From an uncultured Collinsella sp. (GTDB lineage: Bacteria; Actinomycetota; Coriobacteriia; Coriobacteriales; Coriobacteriaceae): 5,126 nt of DNA. Positions 1 to 5,014 of this stretch are shown piece after piece; position 1 is the first letter of the stretch, and every line of letters starts with the position of its first letter. The stretch lies in the NCBI GenBank assembly GCA_900554585.1, contig USHS01000125.1, forward strand, positions 1 to 5,126. Reading direction: 5' to 3'. The position numbers and the translations under genes were made by a program. Under the pieces are notes generated by a model. That model had not been told where the DNA came from, made no database searches, and worked only from the letters and a program-made list of their open reading frames with translations.

Positions 1-58
1 GCAGCTGGTCGCCGTCGAACTCTTCCACATAACCGCAAACGGGGCAAACAAACTTCAT
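1..58 (-). CDS. Rubredoxin-like protein, 5' end only
   Basis: Only the first 19 codons are in the window; the gene runs off the left edge. Read on the minus strand from ATG at 58-56, the product begins MKFVCPVCGYVEEFDGDQL. The CPVCGY motif (Cys5 and Cys8) is the first iron-binding knuckle of rubredoxin-type FeS4 domains; the second knuckle would lie outside. Members of this family are small cytoplasmic electron carriers, often serving peroxide or superoxide reduction in anaerobes, and the same domain also opens or closes larger proteins such as rubrerythrin-type peroxidases. The full length cannot be seen, so a fusion is possible. The start is supported by an AAAGGA ribosome binding site about 7 bases upstream (complement of 66-71) and a good promoter at 143-170. 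It is divergent from the alcohol dehydrogenase gene. A redox role is well supported; the exact partner is unknown. Confidence 0.75.
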   Translation of the reverse strand, partial: MKFVCPVCGYVEEFDGDQL

Positions 59-61
59 GAT

Positions 62-78
62 TCGATCCTTTCGATCGA
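62..78 (-). promoter_or_regulatory. Inverted repeat enclosing the rubredoxin-like gene's ribosome binding site
   Basis: TCGATC (62-67) and GATCGA (73-78) form a perfect 6-bp inverted repeat with a 5-base loop. In the minus-strand transcript the loop and 3' arm contain the AAAGGA ribosome binding site, and the start codon follows 3 bases after the stem. Such a hairpin could limit ribosome access, but a 6-bp stem is only moderately stable and no regulatory role is shown. The repeat is seen; the function is inferred. Confidence 0.35.
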
Positions 79-93
79 TGGCGATTGCGCGCT

Positions 94-124
94 CGTCCGG
101 TCCCGTAAGGGCCCTCTCCGGACG
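94..124 (-). other. GC-rich leader hairpin upstream of the rubredoxin-like gene
   Basis: CGTCCGG (94-100) and CCGGACG (118-124) are perfect 7-bp complementary arms around a 17-base interior that itself holds a CCC/GGG pairing. The element falls inside the predicted 5' untranslated leader (about 137 down to 59) of the minus-strand gene, so the RNA would carry this hairpin between the transcription start and the ribosome binding site. No T-run follows it in the direction of transcription, so it is not a normal intrinsic terminator. It may stabilise the message or be part of a regulatory leader. I do not recognise a known riboswitch class. Confidence 0.4.
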
Positions 125-142
125 TGCGTCTTGACGAGTTCT

Positions 143-170
143 ATTATCCATAAATGCGACCAAATGTGAA
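143..170 (-). promoter_or_regulatory. Minus-strand sigma-70-type promoter for the rubredoxin-like gene
   Basis: On the minus strand TTCACA (complement of 165-170; 5 of 6 to TTGACA) is separated by 16 bases from GATAAT (complement of 143-148; 5 of 6 to TATAAT). Transcription would begin near 136-137, giving a leader of roughly 78 bases before the ATG at 58. This is the best promoter match in the window, and its direction fits the only minus-strand gene. A small palindrome, CCTATTAGG (172-180), lies just upstream of the -35 box and could be a regulator site, though it is short. Confidence 0.6.
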
Positions 171-262
171 GCCTATTAGGAATGTTTTTTAATAAAACAA
201 TTTTGAGATATGAAGATGTTGATTGATTAACGATTGGCGGGCCGTCTGCGATCTCCGCTGAG

Positions 263-268
263 TACAAT
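263..268 (+). promoter_or_regulatory. Candidate -10 box for the alcohol dehydrogenase operon
   Basis: TACAAT matches the sigma-70 -10 consensus in 5 of 6 positions and would place the transcription start near 275, about 40 bases before the ATG at 315. No good -35 box sits 16-18 bases upstream (the sequence there is GGCCGT-like), so the promoter would be weak or activator-dependent. The AT-rich stretch at 181-230 upstream is suitable for regulator or RNA polymerase alpha-subunit contacts. The dyad at 281-296 lies just after the predicted start, a common place for a repressor operator. Confidence 0.4.
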
Positions 269-280
269 CGGTCGAGCAAA

Positions 281-296
281 TGTTGACCTATCAACA
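281..296 (+). promoter_or_regulatory. Perfect dyad TGTTGA-N4-TCAACA, candidate operator
   Basis: TGTTGA (281-286), spacer CCTA, TCAACA (291-296) is a perfect 6-4-6 inverted repeat. It lies between the predicted transcription start and the ribosome binding site AGGGAG (301-306) of the alcohol dehydrogenase gene. A 16-bp symmetrical site here is typical of a dimeric repressor, and induction of an alcohol/aldehyde pathway by its substrate would fit. It could also act as a short mRNA hairpin. No regulator gene is present in the window, so the binding protein is unknown. Confidence 0.45.
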
Positions 297-314
297 AATA
301 AGGGAGTTTCCTTT

Positions 315-1535
315 ATGCATCTAGCCAGTCGTGCCTGGTGCCGAACATATCAGACGGTTTTTCGCATTGCATTGCCGATCCTGCCCTATACCGAGCCGCG
401 CATTTTGGAGCATGCCGAGGATGTGCCCGCGGTGCTTCAAAAGCGCTCGATCCAGAAGGTCCTTATCGTGACAGACCCTGGTATTGCACGTTTGGGGCTC
501 ACGGCATCACTCGAGCGTGCGCTTACGGCTCAGGGGATTGGCGTTACGGTCTATGCCGAAACGCGTATGAACCCCACGGTCTCAAACGTGGAGGAAGCGG
601 CGTCCCTGTATCGAGAGAGCGCCTGCCAGGCCATTATCGGCTTTGGCGGTGGCTCGGCCATGGACTGTGCCAAGGGCGTGGGAGCACGCATCGCGCAGCC
701 AAACAAGCCCATCAACAAGATGCGCGGGCTGCTGCGGATTCATCGTCGCCTGCCGCTGCTCATCGCTGTTCCCACCACGGCGGGCACGGGAAGCGAGGTC
801 ACGCTTGCGGCGGTAATTACCGATGATGAGACGCACTACAAGTACCCCATTAACGACTTTGTGCTTATCCCGCGCCTTGCGGTGCACGACCCCGAGTTTA
901 CGCGCGGCCTGCCCGCCTCCATTACGGGGCAGACGGGCATGGACGCCCTGACGCATGCCGTCGAGGCCTTTATCGGGCGAAGCACCACGCCCTATACGCG
1001 CAAGATGGCGCGACAGGCGGTTCAGCTCATCCACGACAATTTGCTCGAGGCCTATGAGCATGGCGACAACATGCGTGCACGTCACAATATGCTTTCGGCG
1101 GCGTATAAGGCGGGTGTTGCGTTTACCCGCTCCTATGTCGGATATGTGCATGCCATCGCGCACAGTCTGGGCGGCCGATACGGAATTCCGCACGGTTTGG
1201 CCCACGCGATCATCCTGCCGCACATGCTTCGCGCTTATGGTGACGCCGCCGCCCCCAAGCTTGCCGACCTCGCTCGCATGGCGGGCATTGCGCCGGCTAC
1301 CGCACAGGATAGTCTTGCGGCCGAGGCCTTTATCGATTGGGTCGACCGCATGAACGGGGCCCTGGGAATCCCCAAATATGTCTCAGGTATTCGCCGCTCC
1401 GACATTCCTGAGATGGCGGCGCATGCCGATGCCGAGGCCAATCCCCTGTACCCCGTTCCGCTTTTGATGGACCGCTTGGAGCTCGAGCATATGTACGAAG
1501 TCGTTGCAGGTGGTATGTTTGAGGGCGAGAACTAG
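315..1535 (+). CDS. Iron-containing alcohol dehydrogenase
   Basis: A 406-residue cytoplasmic enzyme of the group III (iron-dependent) alcohol dehydrogenases, which use NAD(P)H to interconvert an alcohol and an aldehyde or ketone. Visible signatures: the nucleotide-binding GGGSAMD at residues 111-117; PTTAGTGSEVT at 153-163; and four likely metal ligands, Asp210 and His214 in GMDALTHAVEA, His279 in VHAIAHSLGG and His293 in GIPHG, with the 4- and 14-residue spacings known from lactaldehyde reductase FucO. Length is within the family range, with a slightly long N-terminus. ATG 315 is chosen because AGGGAG lies 8 bases upstream; the frame is open back to a TTG at 234, but that start has no ribosome binding site and would span the candidate -10 box and dyad. 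The aldehyde dehydrogenase gene follows after 8 bases. The family is near certain; the substrate is not known, and the metal could be iron or zinc. Confidence 0.93.
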   Translation: MHLASRAWCRTYQTVFRIALPILPYTEPRILEHAEDVPAVLQKRSIQKVLIVTDPGIARLGLTASLERALTAQGIGVTVYAETRMNPTVSNVEEAASLYRESACQAIIGFGGGSAMDCAKGVGARIAQPNKPINKMRGLLRIHRRLPLLIAVPTTAGTGSEVTLAAVITDDETHYKYPINDFVLIPRLAVHDPEFTRGLPASITGQTGMDALTHAVEAFIGRSTTPYTRKMARQAVQLIHDNLLEAYEHGDNMRARHNMLSAAYKAGVAFTRSYVGYVHAIAHSLGGRYGIPHGLAHAIILPHMLRAYGDAAAPKLADLARMAGIAPATAQDSLAAEAFIDWVDRMNGALGIPKYVSGIRRSDIPEMAAHADAEANPLYPVPLLMDRLELEHMYEVVAGGMFEGEN

Positions 1536-1543
1536 GAGGGTCC

Positions 1544-2923
1544 ATGAACACCGGGGAAATTGCGCGCATCGTCGGCGATCAGCGCACCTACTTTAAGACG
1601 CACGCTACGTTTGATGTCGATGCTCGACGTCGCGCGCTCGTGAGTTTACGCGATGCGGTCCGGGCGCACGAGGCCGATATTGCCCATGCGCTCAAGACCG
1701 ATTTGGGAAAGTCGCATGACGAGGCATATATGTGCGAGATCGGCACGTCGCTTTCCGAGATTCGTCATCAGATTGCTCACGTGGTTCGATGGAGTCGTCC
1801 GCGCCTGCGTCCGTGCGATCTTGCCAACGCCGTGAGTGTGTGCAAAACGCAAGCCGTGCCCTATGGCGTCACGCTCATCATGGCGCCCTGGAACTACCCG
1901 TTTTTGCTGACGCTCGAGCCGCTCGCCGGAGCCCTTGCCGCGGGCAATACCGTGGTCATCAAGCCGAGTGCATATGCTCCGGCATCGAGCGCGGTGCTCA
2001 AGCAAATCTGTGAAGAGGCATTTGATCCGCGTCTGGTGACGGTTGTCGAGGGCGGGCGCGCCGAGAACGAAGCGTTGCTCGATGAGTGCTGGGACAAGAT
2101 TTTCTTTACCGGTAGCGTTCCGGTCGGCAAACTCGTCATGGAGCGCGCAAGTAAAAACCTTGCGCCCGTGACGCTTGAGCTGGGCGGAAAGAGTCCCTGC
2201 ATCGTGGATGCGACGGCAAACTTGAAGTTTGCGGCACGGCGTATCGCCTTTGGTAAATGGCTCAACGTGGGGCAGACCTGCGTGGCGCCCGACTACCTGC
2301 TGGTCGATACGAGCGTGCACGACGAGCTGCTGGGCCTCATCAAGGAAGAGGCCCGCCGTATGTTTGGCGACCATCCACTCGATAACGAGGACTATGGGCA
2401 TATCGTCAACGCCAAGCATTTTGCGCGCGTGCGTGGGCTGATCGATCCCGACAAGGTCGTGCTTGGAGGTACCGCGCGCGAGGCTTCGCTCAAGATCGAG
2501 CCGACGATTTTGGACGGCGTGACCCCCGATGATGCCGTAATGCAGGAGGAGATTTTCGGTCCCATCTTACCGGTGCTGTCGTTTGAGAGCTTGGATGAGG
2601 CCGAGGCATTCATTACGAATCGCCCGACGCCGCTGGCCCTGTATATCTTTAGCCAGGATCGCGCAGCTCAGCAGCGTTTTGTGCGTTACGTGCCTTTTGG
2701 TGGCGGCTGCGTTAACGACACCATCATGCACTTGGCTACGAGCCATATGGGCTTTGGCGGCGTGGGGGCGAGCGGTATGGGGCAGTACCATGGACGCGAG
2801 AGCTTCGATACGTTTAGCCATAAGAAGAGCATCGTGAACAAGGCAACGTGGCTGGACGTGCCATTTCGCTATGCTCCTTACGCAAGCTGGAAGCACAAGT
2901 TCGTGCGCATGTTTGTGCATTAG
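1544..2923 (+). CDS. NAD(P)-dependent aldehyde dehydrogenase, class-3-like
   Basis: A 459-residue enzyme that oxidises an aldehyde to the carboxylic acid using NAD(P)+. The full catalytic set is visible: Asn117 in APWNYP, Lys140 in VIKPS (cofactor binding), FTGS at 188-191, the general base Glu212 in LELGGKSP, the nucleophile Cys246 in NVGQTCVAPDY, and EEIFGP at 335-340. The short length and the C-terminal RYAPY segment ahead of a basic, hydrophobic tail match the class 3 / fatty-aldehyde-type branch rather than the roughly 500-residue betaine-aldehyde type. The ribosome binding site AGGAGGG (1534-1540) overlaps the stop codon of the alcohol dehydrogenase gene, so the two are translated as a unit. 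Together they could take an alcohol through its aldehyde to an acid, or detoxify aldehydes. The chain length of the substrate is not evident, and nothing appears broken. Confidence 0.93.
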   Translation: MNTGEIARIVGDQRTYFKTHATFDVDARRRALVSLRDAVRAHEADIAHALKTDLGKSHDEAYMCEIGTSLSEIRHQIAHVVRWSRPRLRPCDLANAVSVCKTQAVPYGVTLIMAPWNYPFLLTLEPLAGALAAGNTVVIKPSAYAPASSAVLKQICEEAFDPRLVTVVEGGRAENEALLDECWDKIFFTGSVPVGKLVMERASKNLAPVTLELGGKSPCIVDATANLKFAARRIAFGKWLNVGQTCVAPDYLLVDTSVHDELLGLIKEEARRMFGDHPLDNEDYGHIVNAKHFARVRGLIDPDKVVLGGTAREASLKIEPTILDGVTPDDAVMQEEIFGPILPVLSFESLDEAEAFITNRPTPLALYIFSQDRAAQQRFVRYVPFGGGCVNDTIMHLATSHMGFGGVGASGMGQYHGRESFDTFSHKKSIVNKATWLDVPFRYAPYASWKHKFVRMFVH

Positions 2924-2926
2924 AAT
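2921..2926 (+). promoter_or_regulatory. Weak candidate -10 box before the lipoprotein gene
   Basis: TAGAAT, overlapping the stop codon of the aldehyde dehydrogenase gene, matches TATAAT in 5 of 6 positions. A start near 2933 would leave a 22-base leader before the lipoprotein ATG. No recognisable -35 box lies at the right distance, so this is a guess. Read-through from the upstream pair is an equally good explanation for expression. Confidence 0.2.
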
Positions 2927-2954
2927 TAGATAAGATAGGGCGCGGGTGGGGTCA

Positions 2955-3656
2955 ATGGGATTGATAGACGGTATCCGTAGATTCGCTGGCATATCCTTGG
3001 CGGTAACAGCGGCATTGTTCTGTCTGGCGGCATGCTCGCCCGCCGCGTCGGACTCGAGCGGAGACGGTGCCTCGTCTGCCCAAGAGAAAGCGGGCTCGTC
3101 CCCATTTGTTCATACATCCGCTGAAATTGAAGCCATGCTGGCCGAGCTTGAGTCAGGGCAAGAGCCGGAGCAAAAGCCCGCATTGACCGAGCGCCCTGAT
3201 GGGAAAGCGATTGCCGAGGGGCTTCCTTTTAAAGATATGGACTCGAGCCTGATTGATCAAACCTGGCTTGGCGTACATGACGAAGAGGGGGAAGTCATCA
3301 GCGGCGGCAGCCTGTTCTCTGGTGGAACTCCGTATTATTGGCGTGCTCAGAATGGAACGGATGATGTGGTGTTTGGGGCCATTGTCCGCGATGGCCGAGT
3401 CATAAAGGTTAGCAAGTATAACCAGGGCAGTAATTACTGGGCAGTGCCTGGGCAAATCCTCGGTCGAGACCTGCCCGATCGTACGGCGAGTGGCGCGATG
3501 GTCGACAAAGGCACTCTCGATGCGGTGCCTGACGATCCGACAGACTACGCGAGCCCGGATGAATATGCTGACAATAACGAGGCAGCGTTTGCTTCAAACG
3601 GTGCGAGCGACCCTTGGCAATCCGCCTATGACTATTGGTGCGGAAACGCTGCTTAG
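2955..3656 (+). CDS. Putative lipoprotein of unknown function
   Basis: A 233-residue exported protein. Residues 1-27 form a lipoprotein signal: basic IRR at 7-9, a hydrophobic core at about 10-23, then the lipobox LAAC with Cys27 as the lipidated residue, followed by a Ser/Ala/Gly-rich linker to about 50. The mature part has a region starting with GLPFKDMDSSLIDQTWLG (89-106), a likely beta-rich stretch ending DGRVIKVSKYN (146-156), and an acidic, tyrosine-rich C-terminus (about 193-228) ending SAYDYW. I recall this arrangement in uncharacterised secreted proteins of Gram-positive gut bacteria but cannot name a family. It should sit on the outer face of the membrane. ATG 2955 has GGTGGGG just 3 bases upstream, which is tight; the GTG at 2946, with ATAGGG 5 bases upstream, is an alternative that adds three residues. 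It lies 31 bases after the dehydrogenase and may be co-transcribed. Confidence 0.85.
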   Translation: MGLIDGIRRFAGISLAVTAALFCLAACSPAASDSSGDGASSAQEKAGSSPFVHTSAEIEAMLAELESGQEPEQKPALTERPDGKAIAEGLPFKDMDSSLIDQTWLGVHDEEGEVISGGSLFSGGTPYYWRAQNGTDDVVFGAIVRDGRVIKVSKYNQGSNYWAVPGQILGRDLPDRTASGAMVDKGTLDAVPDDPTDYASPDEYADNNEAAFASNGASDPWQSAYDYWCGNAA

Positions 3657-3710
3657 TTGCGGGCGAAATGATGTCCGCACGAGTTCGTAGACTTCTCAAT
3701 AAGGTTAAGC

Positions 3711-3725
3711 GCCGGGTTATCCGGC
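3711..3725 (+). other. Small hairpin in the leader of the HIRAN gene
   Basis: GCCGG (3711-3715), loop GTTAT, CCGGC (3721-3725) is a perfect 5-bp hairpin ending 5 bases before the GAGGAG ribosome binding site. A second imperfect hairpin (TGCGGGC at 3658-3664 with GTCCGCA at 3673-3679) directly follows the lipoprotein stop. Neither has a T-run, so neither is a convincing terminator. The 85-base gap (3657-3741) shows no clear promoter. These could be minor mRNA structures or chance. Confidence 0.25.
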
Positions 3726-3741
3726 CGTTAGAGGAGCTGCC

Positions 3742-4068
3742 ATGTACGAGCCTTCACGTGTTCTTTTGTCGTTTCATATCGCAGGATTTCAGTATGCCGA
3801 CGGTGCCTTGGTCCTGGGCGATCTTAAGGTCGGCGATAAGCTGACGCTTTGTGCCGAGCGCGATAATCCCCATGACCCTGAGGCGGTTGCGATCTATTAC
3901 GGCAACACCAAGCTCGGCTATGTTCCAGGAAACGAGGTCAGCCTGCTATCCGTGATGATGTATTACGGACACGAGGGTGTATTTGAGGCGCGCGTGCAGC
4001 AGGTTGCCCCCGAGCGTAGCCCGTGGCACCAGGTGCGCGTTGGCCTCTACGTGGTGGATGCTCGCTAG
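3742..4068 (+). CDS. Stand-alone HIRAN-domain protein
   Basis: A 108-residue protein made up almost wholly of one HIRAN domain. The diagnostic blocks are FHIAGFQYADG (11-21), ERDNPHDPEAVAIYY (39-53), KLGYVPGNEV (57-66) and the C-terminal YGHEGVFEARVQQV region, in the family order. HIRAN domains occur fused to eukaryotic helicases such as HLTF, where they bind single-stranded 3' DNA ends, and as short free-standing proteins in bacteria, whose role is not established; recognition of damaged DNA or stalled forks has been proposed. There is no signal peptide, so it should act in the cytoplasm. The start is supported by GAGGAG (3731-3736) 5 bases upstream of ATG. It is followed after 18 bases by the small-protein gene, suggesting co-transcription. 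The domain call is firm; the biological role is inference. Confidence 0.88.
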   Translation: MYEPSRVLLSFHIAGFQYADGALVLGDLKVGDKLTLCAERDNPHDPEAVAIYYGNTKLGYVPGNEVSLLSVMMYYGHEGVFEARVQQVAPERSPWHQVRVGLYVVDAR

Positions 4069-4086
4069 TCGGTAAGGGAGGCTGCC

Positions 4087-4266
4087 ATGTTTGATGACGA
4101 TGGCCTGTTCGATCTGACGGATGACCCGTTTGAGTGGGATATGCTGCTCGACGATGATGAGCTGGAGCAGGACCGTAAGAAGCGGCAGGACAAGAAAACT
4201 CAGGGTGACGCTTCGAAAAAGCAAGACAAGCGCCGCCGCGGACTGTTCGGCGGGCTCTTTGGATAA
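4087..4266 (+). CDS. Small charge-segregated protein ending in GLFGGLFG
   Basis: A 59-residue protein I do not recognise. Residues 1-29 carry 14 Asp/Glu and no Lys/Arg, mixed with Phe, Leu and Trp; residues 30-51 carry 12 Lys/Arg against 3 Asp; the last eight residues are two exact GLFG units. No membrane span, signal peptide or cysteine is present. The reading frame is credible because ATG is preceded at 5 bases by AAGGGAGG (4074-4081), a strong ribosome binding site, and because it lies tightly between two genes on the same strand (18 bases after HIRAN). The acidic-hydrophobic half looks like a disordered protein-binding segment and the basic half could contact nucleic acid or a membrane surface, but that is inference. 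It is easily missed because of its size. It may be an adaptor for its neighbours. Confidence 0.7.
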   Translation: MFDDDGLFDLTDDPFEWDMLLDDDELEQDRKKRQDKKTQGDASKKQDKRRRGLFGGLFG

Positions 4267-4286
4267 CCGCCGCATCGCTGCGTCTG

Positions 4287-4292
4287 TATACT
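4287..4292 (+). promoter_or_regulatory. Candidate -10 box before the phosphoesterase gene
   Basis: TATACT matches the -10 consensus in 5 of 6 positions and lies in the 66-base gap between the small-protein gene and the phosphoesterase. A start near 4299 would leave a leader of about 34 bases. The -35 region (about 4264-4269, TAACCG) does not match consensus, so any promoter would be weak. The gap, longer than the others in this cluster, makes an internal promoter reasonable. Confidence 0.35.
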
Positions 4293-4332
4293 TAGCACGA
4301 GTTGAACACGTTGCGAAATGAGGACAGAGACG

Positions 4333-4878
4333 ATGATGTGGTTTACCGCCGACCTGCACCTGGGCGACACGAATATCCTGCACGACATGGATCGACCGTT
4401 TGATTCGGTCGAGGAGATGAACCGCAAGGTCATCGATGCCGTGAATGAGTGCGTGGCGGCGGACGACCGTCTCTATATCTTGGGAGACTTTACCTATCGT
4501 TTGCCCCTGGCGGATGCTGTGCGCCTGCGCGAGCGCATCGAATGTCAGAACGTAACGCTCATCCGTGGCAACCATGACGGTGACTGGGAAGATCCAGCTG
4601 CGCCCCAAATCTGGGAAGACGTGCGTGATTACCTGGAGATTGCTCCCGGCTATGCCAAGGGCCATCGCCTGGTGTTGAGCCATTACCCCATGCTCAGCTG
4701 GAATGGCAAGGCGCGTGGCGCCATCATGCTGCACGGGCATATCCACAGCAGGGGAGACCGCACCAACGCGCGCAACCGCGATCGCGAGCGCCCCATTTAT
4801 CGCTACGATGTGGGCCTCGACGCCAACGAGTACAAGCCCGTAAGCCGAGACCAGATCTTGAGCTTCTTTGGACTGTAA
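4333..4878 (+). CDS. Calcineurin-like metallophosphoesterase
   Basis: A 181-residue cytoplasmic protein with the complete two-metal phosphoesterase set: Asp7 and His9 (ADLHLGD), Gly51-Asp52 (ILGDF), GNHD at 79-82, His117 (LSHYPM) and the HGHIH block at 134-138 with His136 and His138. The tail VGLDANEYKPVS is typical of short bacterial and phage members that resemble YfcE. The family hydrolyses phosphomonoesters or phosphodiesters, including cyclic nucleotides and nucleic acid ends, with Mn or Fe-type metals; the substrate here is unknown. ATG 4333 is chosen because TGAGGA (4319-4324) lies 8 bases upstream; ATG 4336 is also possible, while ATG 4318 overlaps that site and has no ribosome binding site of its own. 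It is the last gene before the terminator at 4922-4956 and follows the HIRAN and small-protein genes in the same direction. Confidence 0.92.
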   Translation: MMWFTADLHLGDTNILHDMDRPFDSVEEMNRKVIDAVNECVAADDRLYILGDFTYRLPLADAVRLRERIECQNVTLIRGNHDGDWEDPAAPQIWEDVRDYLEIAPGYAKGHRLVLSHYPMLSWNGKARGAIMLHGHIHSRGDRTNARNRDRERPIYRYDVGLDANEYKPVSRDQILSFFGL

Positions 4879-4883
4879 TTCTC

Positions 4884-4920
4884 GAACCACCACAAAGGAC
4901 AGGCACCTTTGTGGTGGTTC
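4884..4920. repeat. Perfect 15-bp inverted repeat, REP-like palindrome
   Basis: The arms at 4884-4898 and 4906-4920 (GAACCACCACAAAGG and its exact complement) enclose a 7-base loop, ACAGGCA. It begins 5 bases after the phosphoesterase stop. No T-run follows directly, so it is not itself a standard terminator, though it would protect the 3' end of the message. The GGACAGGCACC core around the loop resembles, from memory, palindromes that recur between genes in many bacteria and are mobilised by REP-associated tyrosine transposases. Only one copy is present here and no transposase is seen, so a dispersed-repeat identity is inference; the inverted repeat itself is certain. Confidence 0.7.
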
Positions 4921-4921
4921 T

Positions 4922-4956
4922 GGCGCTGTTGCCATTATGGCGGCGGCGTCTTTTTT
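4922..4956 (+). terminator. Rho-independent terminator after the phosphoesterase gene
   Basis: Positions 4924-4933 (CGCTGTTGCC) pair with 4939-4948 (GGCGGCGGCG) around an ATTAT loop, giving 10 pairs of which three are G-U in RNA; G4922 and G4923 can extend the stem. A T-rich tract, TC followed by six T, comes directly after (4949-4956). The wobble pairs show that the structure favours plus-strand RNA, since the reverse strand would have A-C mismatches. It would end transcripts of the phosphoesterase and anything reading through from upstream, and separates them from the DUF2130-type gene. Confidence 0.75.
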
Positions 4957-4971
4957 GTCCGTGCGGCGCGG

Positions 4972-4977
4972 TAGAGT
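4972..4977 (+). promoter_or_regulatory. Weak candidate -10 box for the DUF2130-type gene
   Basis: TAGAGT fits the loose TANNNT pattern and lies between the terminator and the ribosome binding site GAGGAG (5004-5009). An alternative pairing is TTGTCC (4955-4960) with TGTAAG (4977-4982), 16 bases apart, each 4 of 6 to consensus. Because a terminator sits just upstream, the gene needs a promoter in this roughly 55-base space, but the sequence does not single one out. Confidence 0.25.
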
Positions 4978-5014
4978 GTAAGCGGTTGAAATTTGCGTCC
5001 ATCGAGGAGCTGCT

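Noticed and set aside
131..136. TTGACG as a plus-strand -35 box
   Set aside because: No -10-like sequence lies 16-18 bases downstream (ATGCGA there), and it falls at the transcription start of the minus-strand promoter.
234..314. Upstream TTG start extending the alcohol dehydrogenase by 27 residues
   Set aside because: There is no ribosome binding site; the extension would cover the candidate -10 box and the dyad, and ATG 315 has AGGGAG at good spacing.
582..1223. A 213-codon open frame antisense to the alcohol dehydrogenase
   Set aside because: It is a shadow of a clearly conserved enzyme, with no domain of its own and no promoter in that orientation.
1646..2419. A 257-codon open frame antisense to the aldehyde dehydrogenase
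   Set aside because: The sense frame has all catalytic residues of its family; the antisense product looks like no known protein.
3635..3844. A 69-codon plus-strand frame bridging the lipoprotein and HIRAN genes
   Set aside because: It overlaps both genes out of frame, has no domain and no good ribosome binding site.
4318..4332. Upstream ATG start for the phosphoesterase
   Set aside because: It overlaps the ribosome binding site of ATG 4333 and has none itself; the conserved fold begins MWFTADLH right after 4333.
4392..4412. Perfect 7-bp inverted repeat TCGACCG / CGGTCGA inside the phosphoesterase gene
   Set aside because: It lies within conserved codons early in the gene, so coding constraint and chance explain it; no regulatory evidence.
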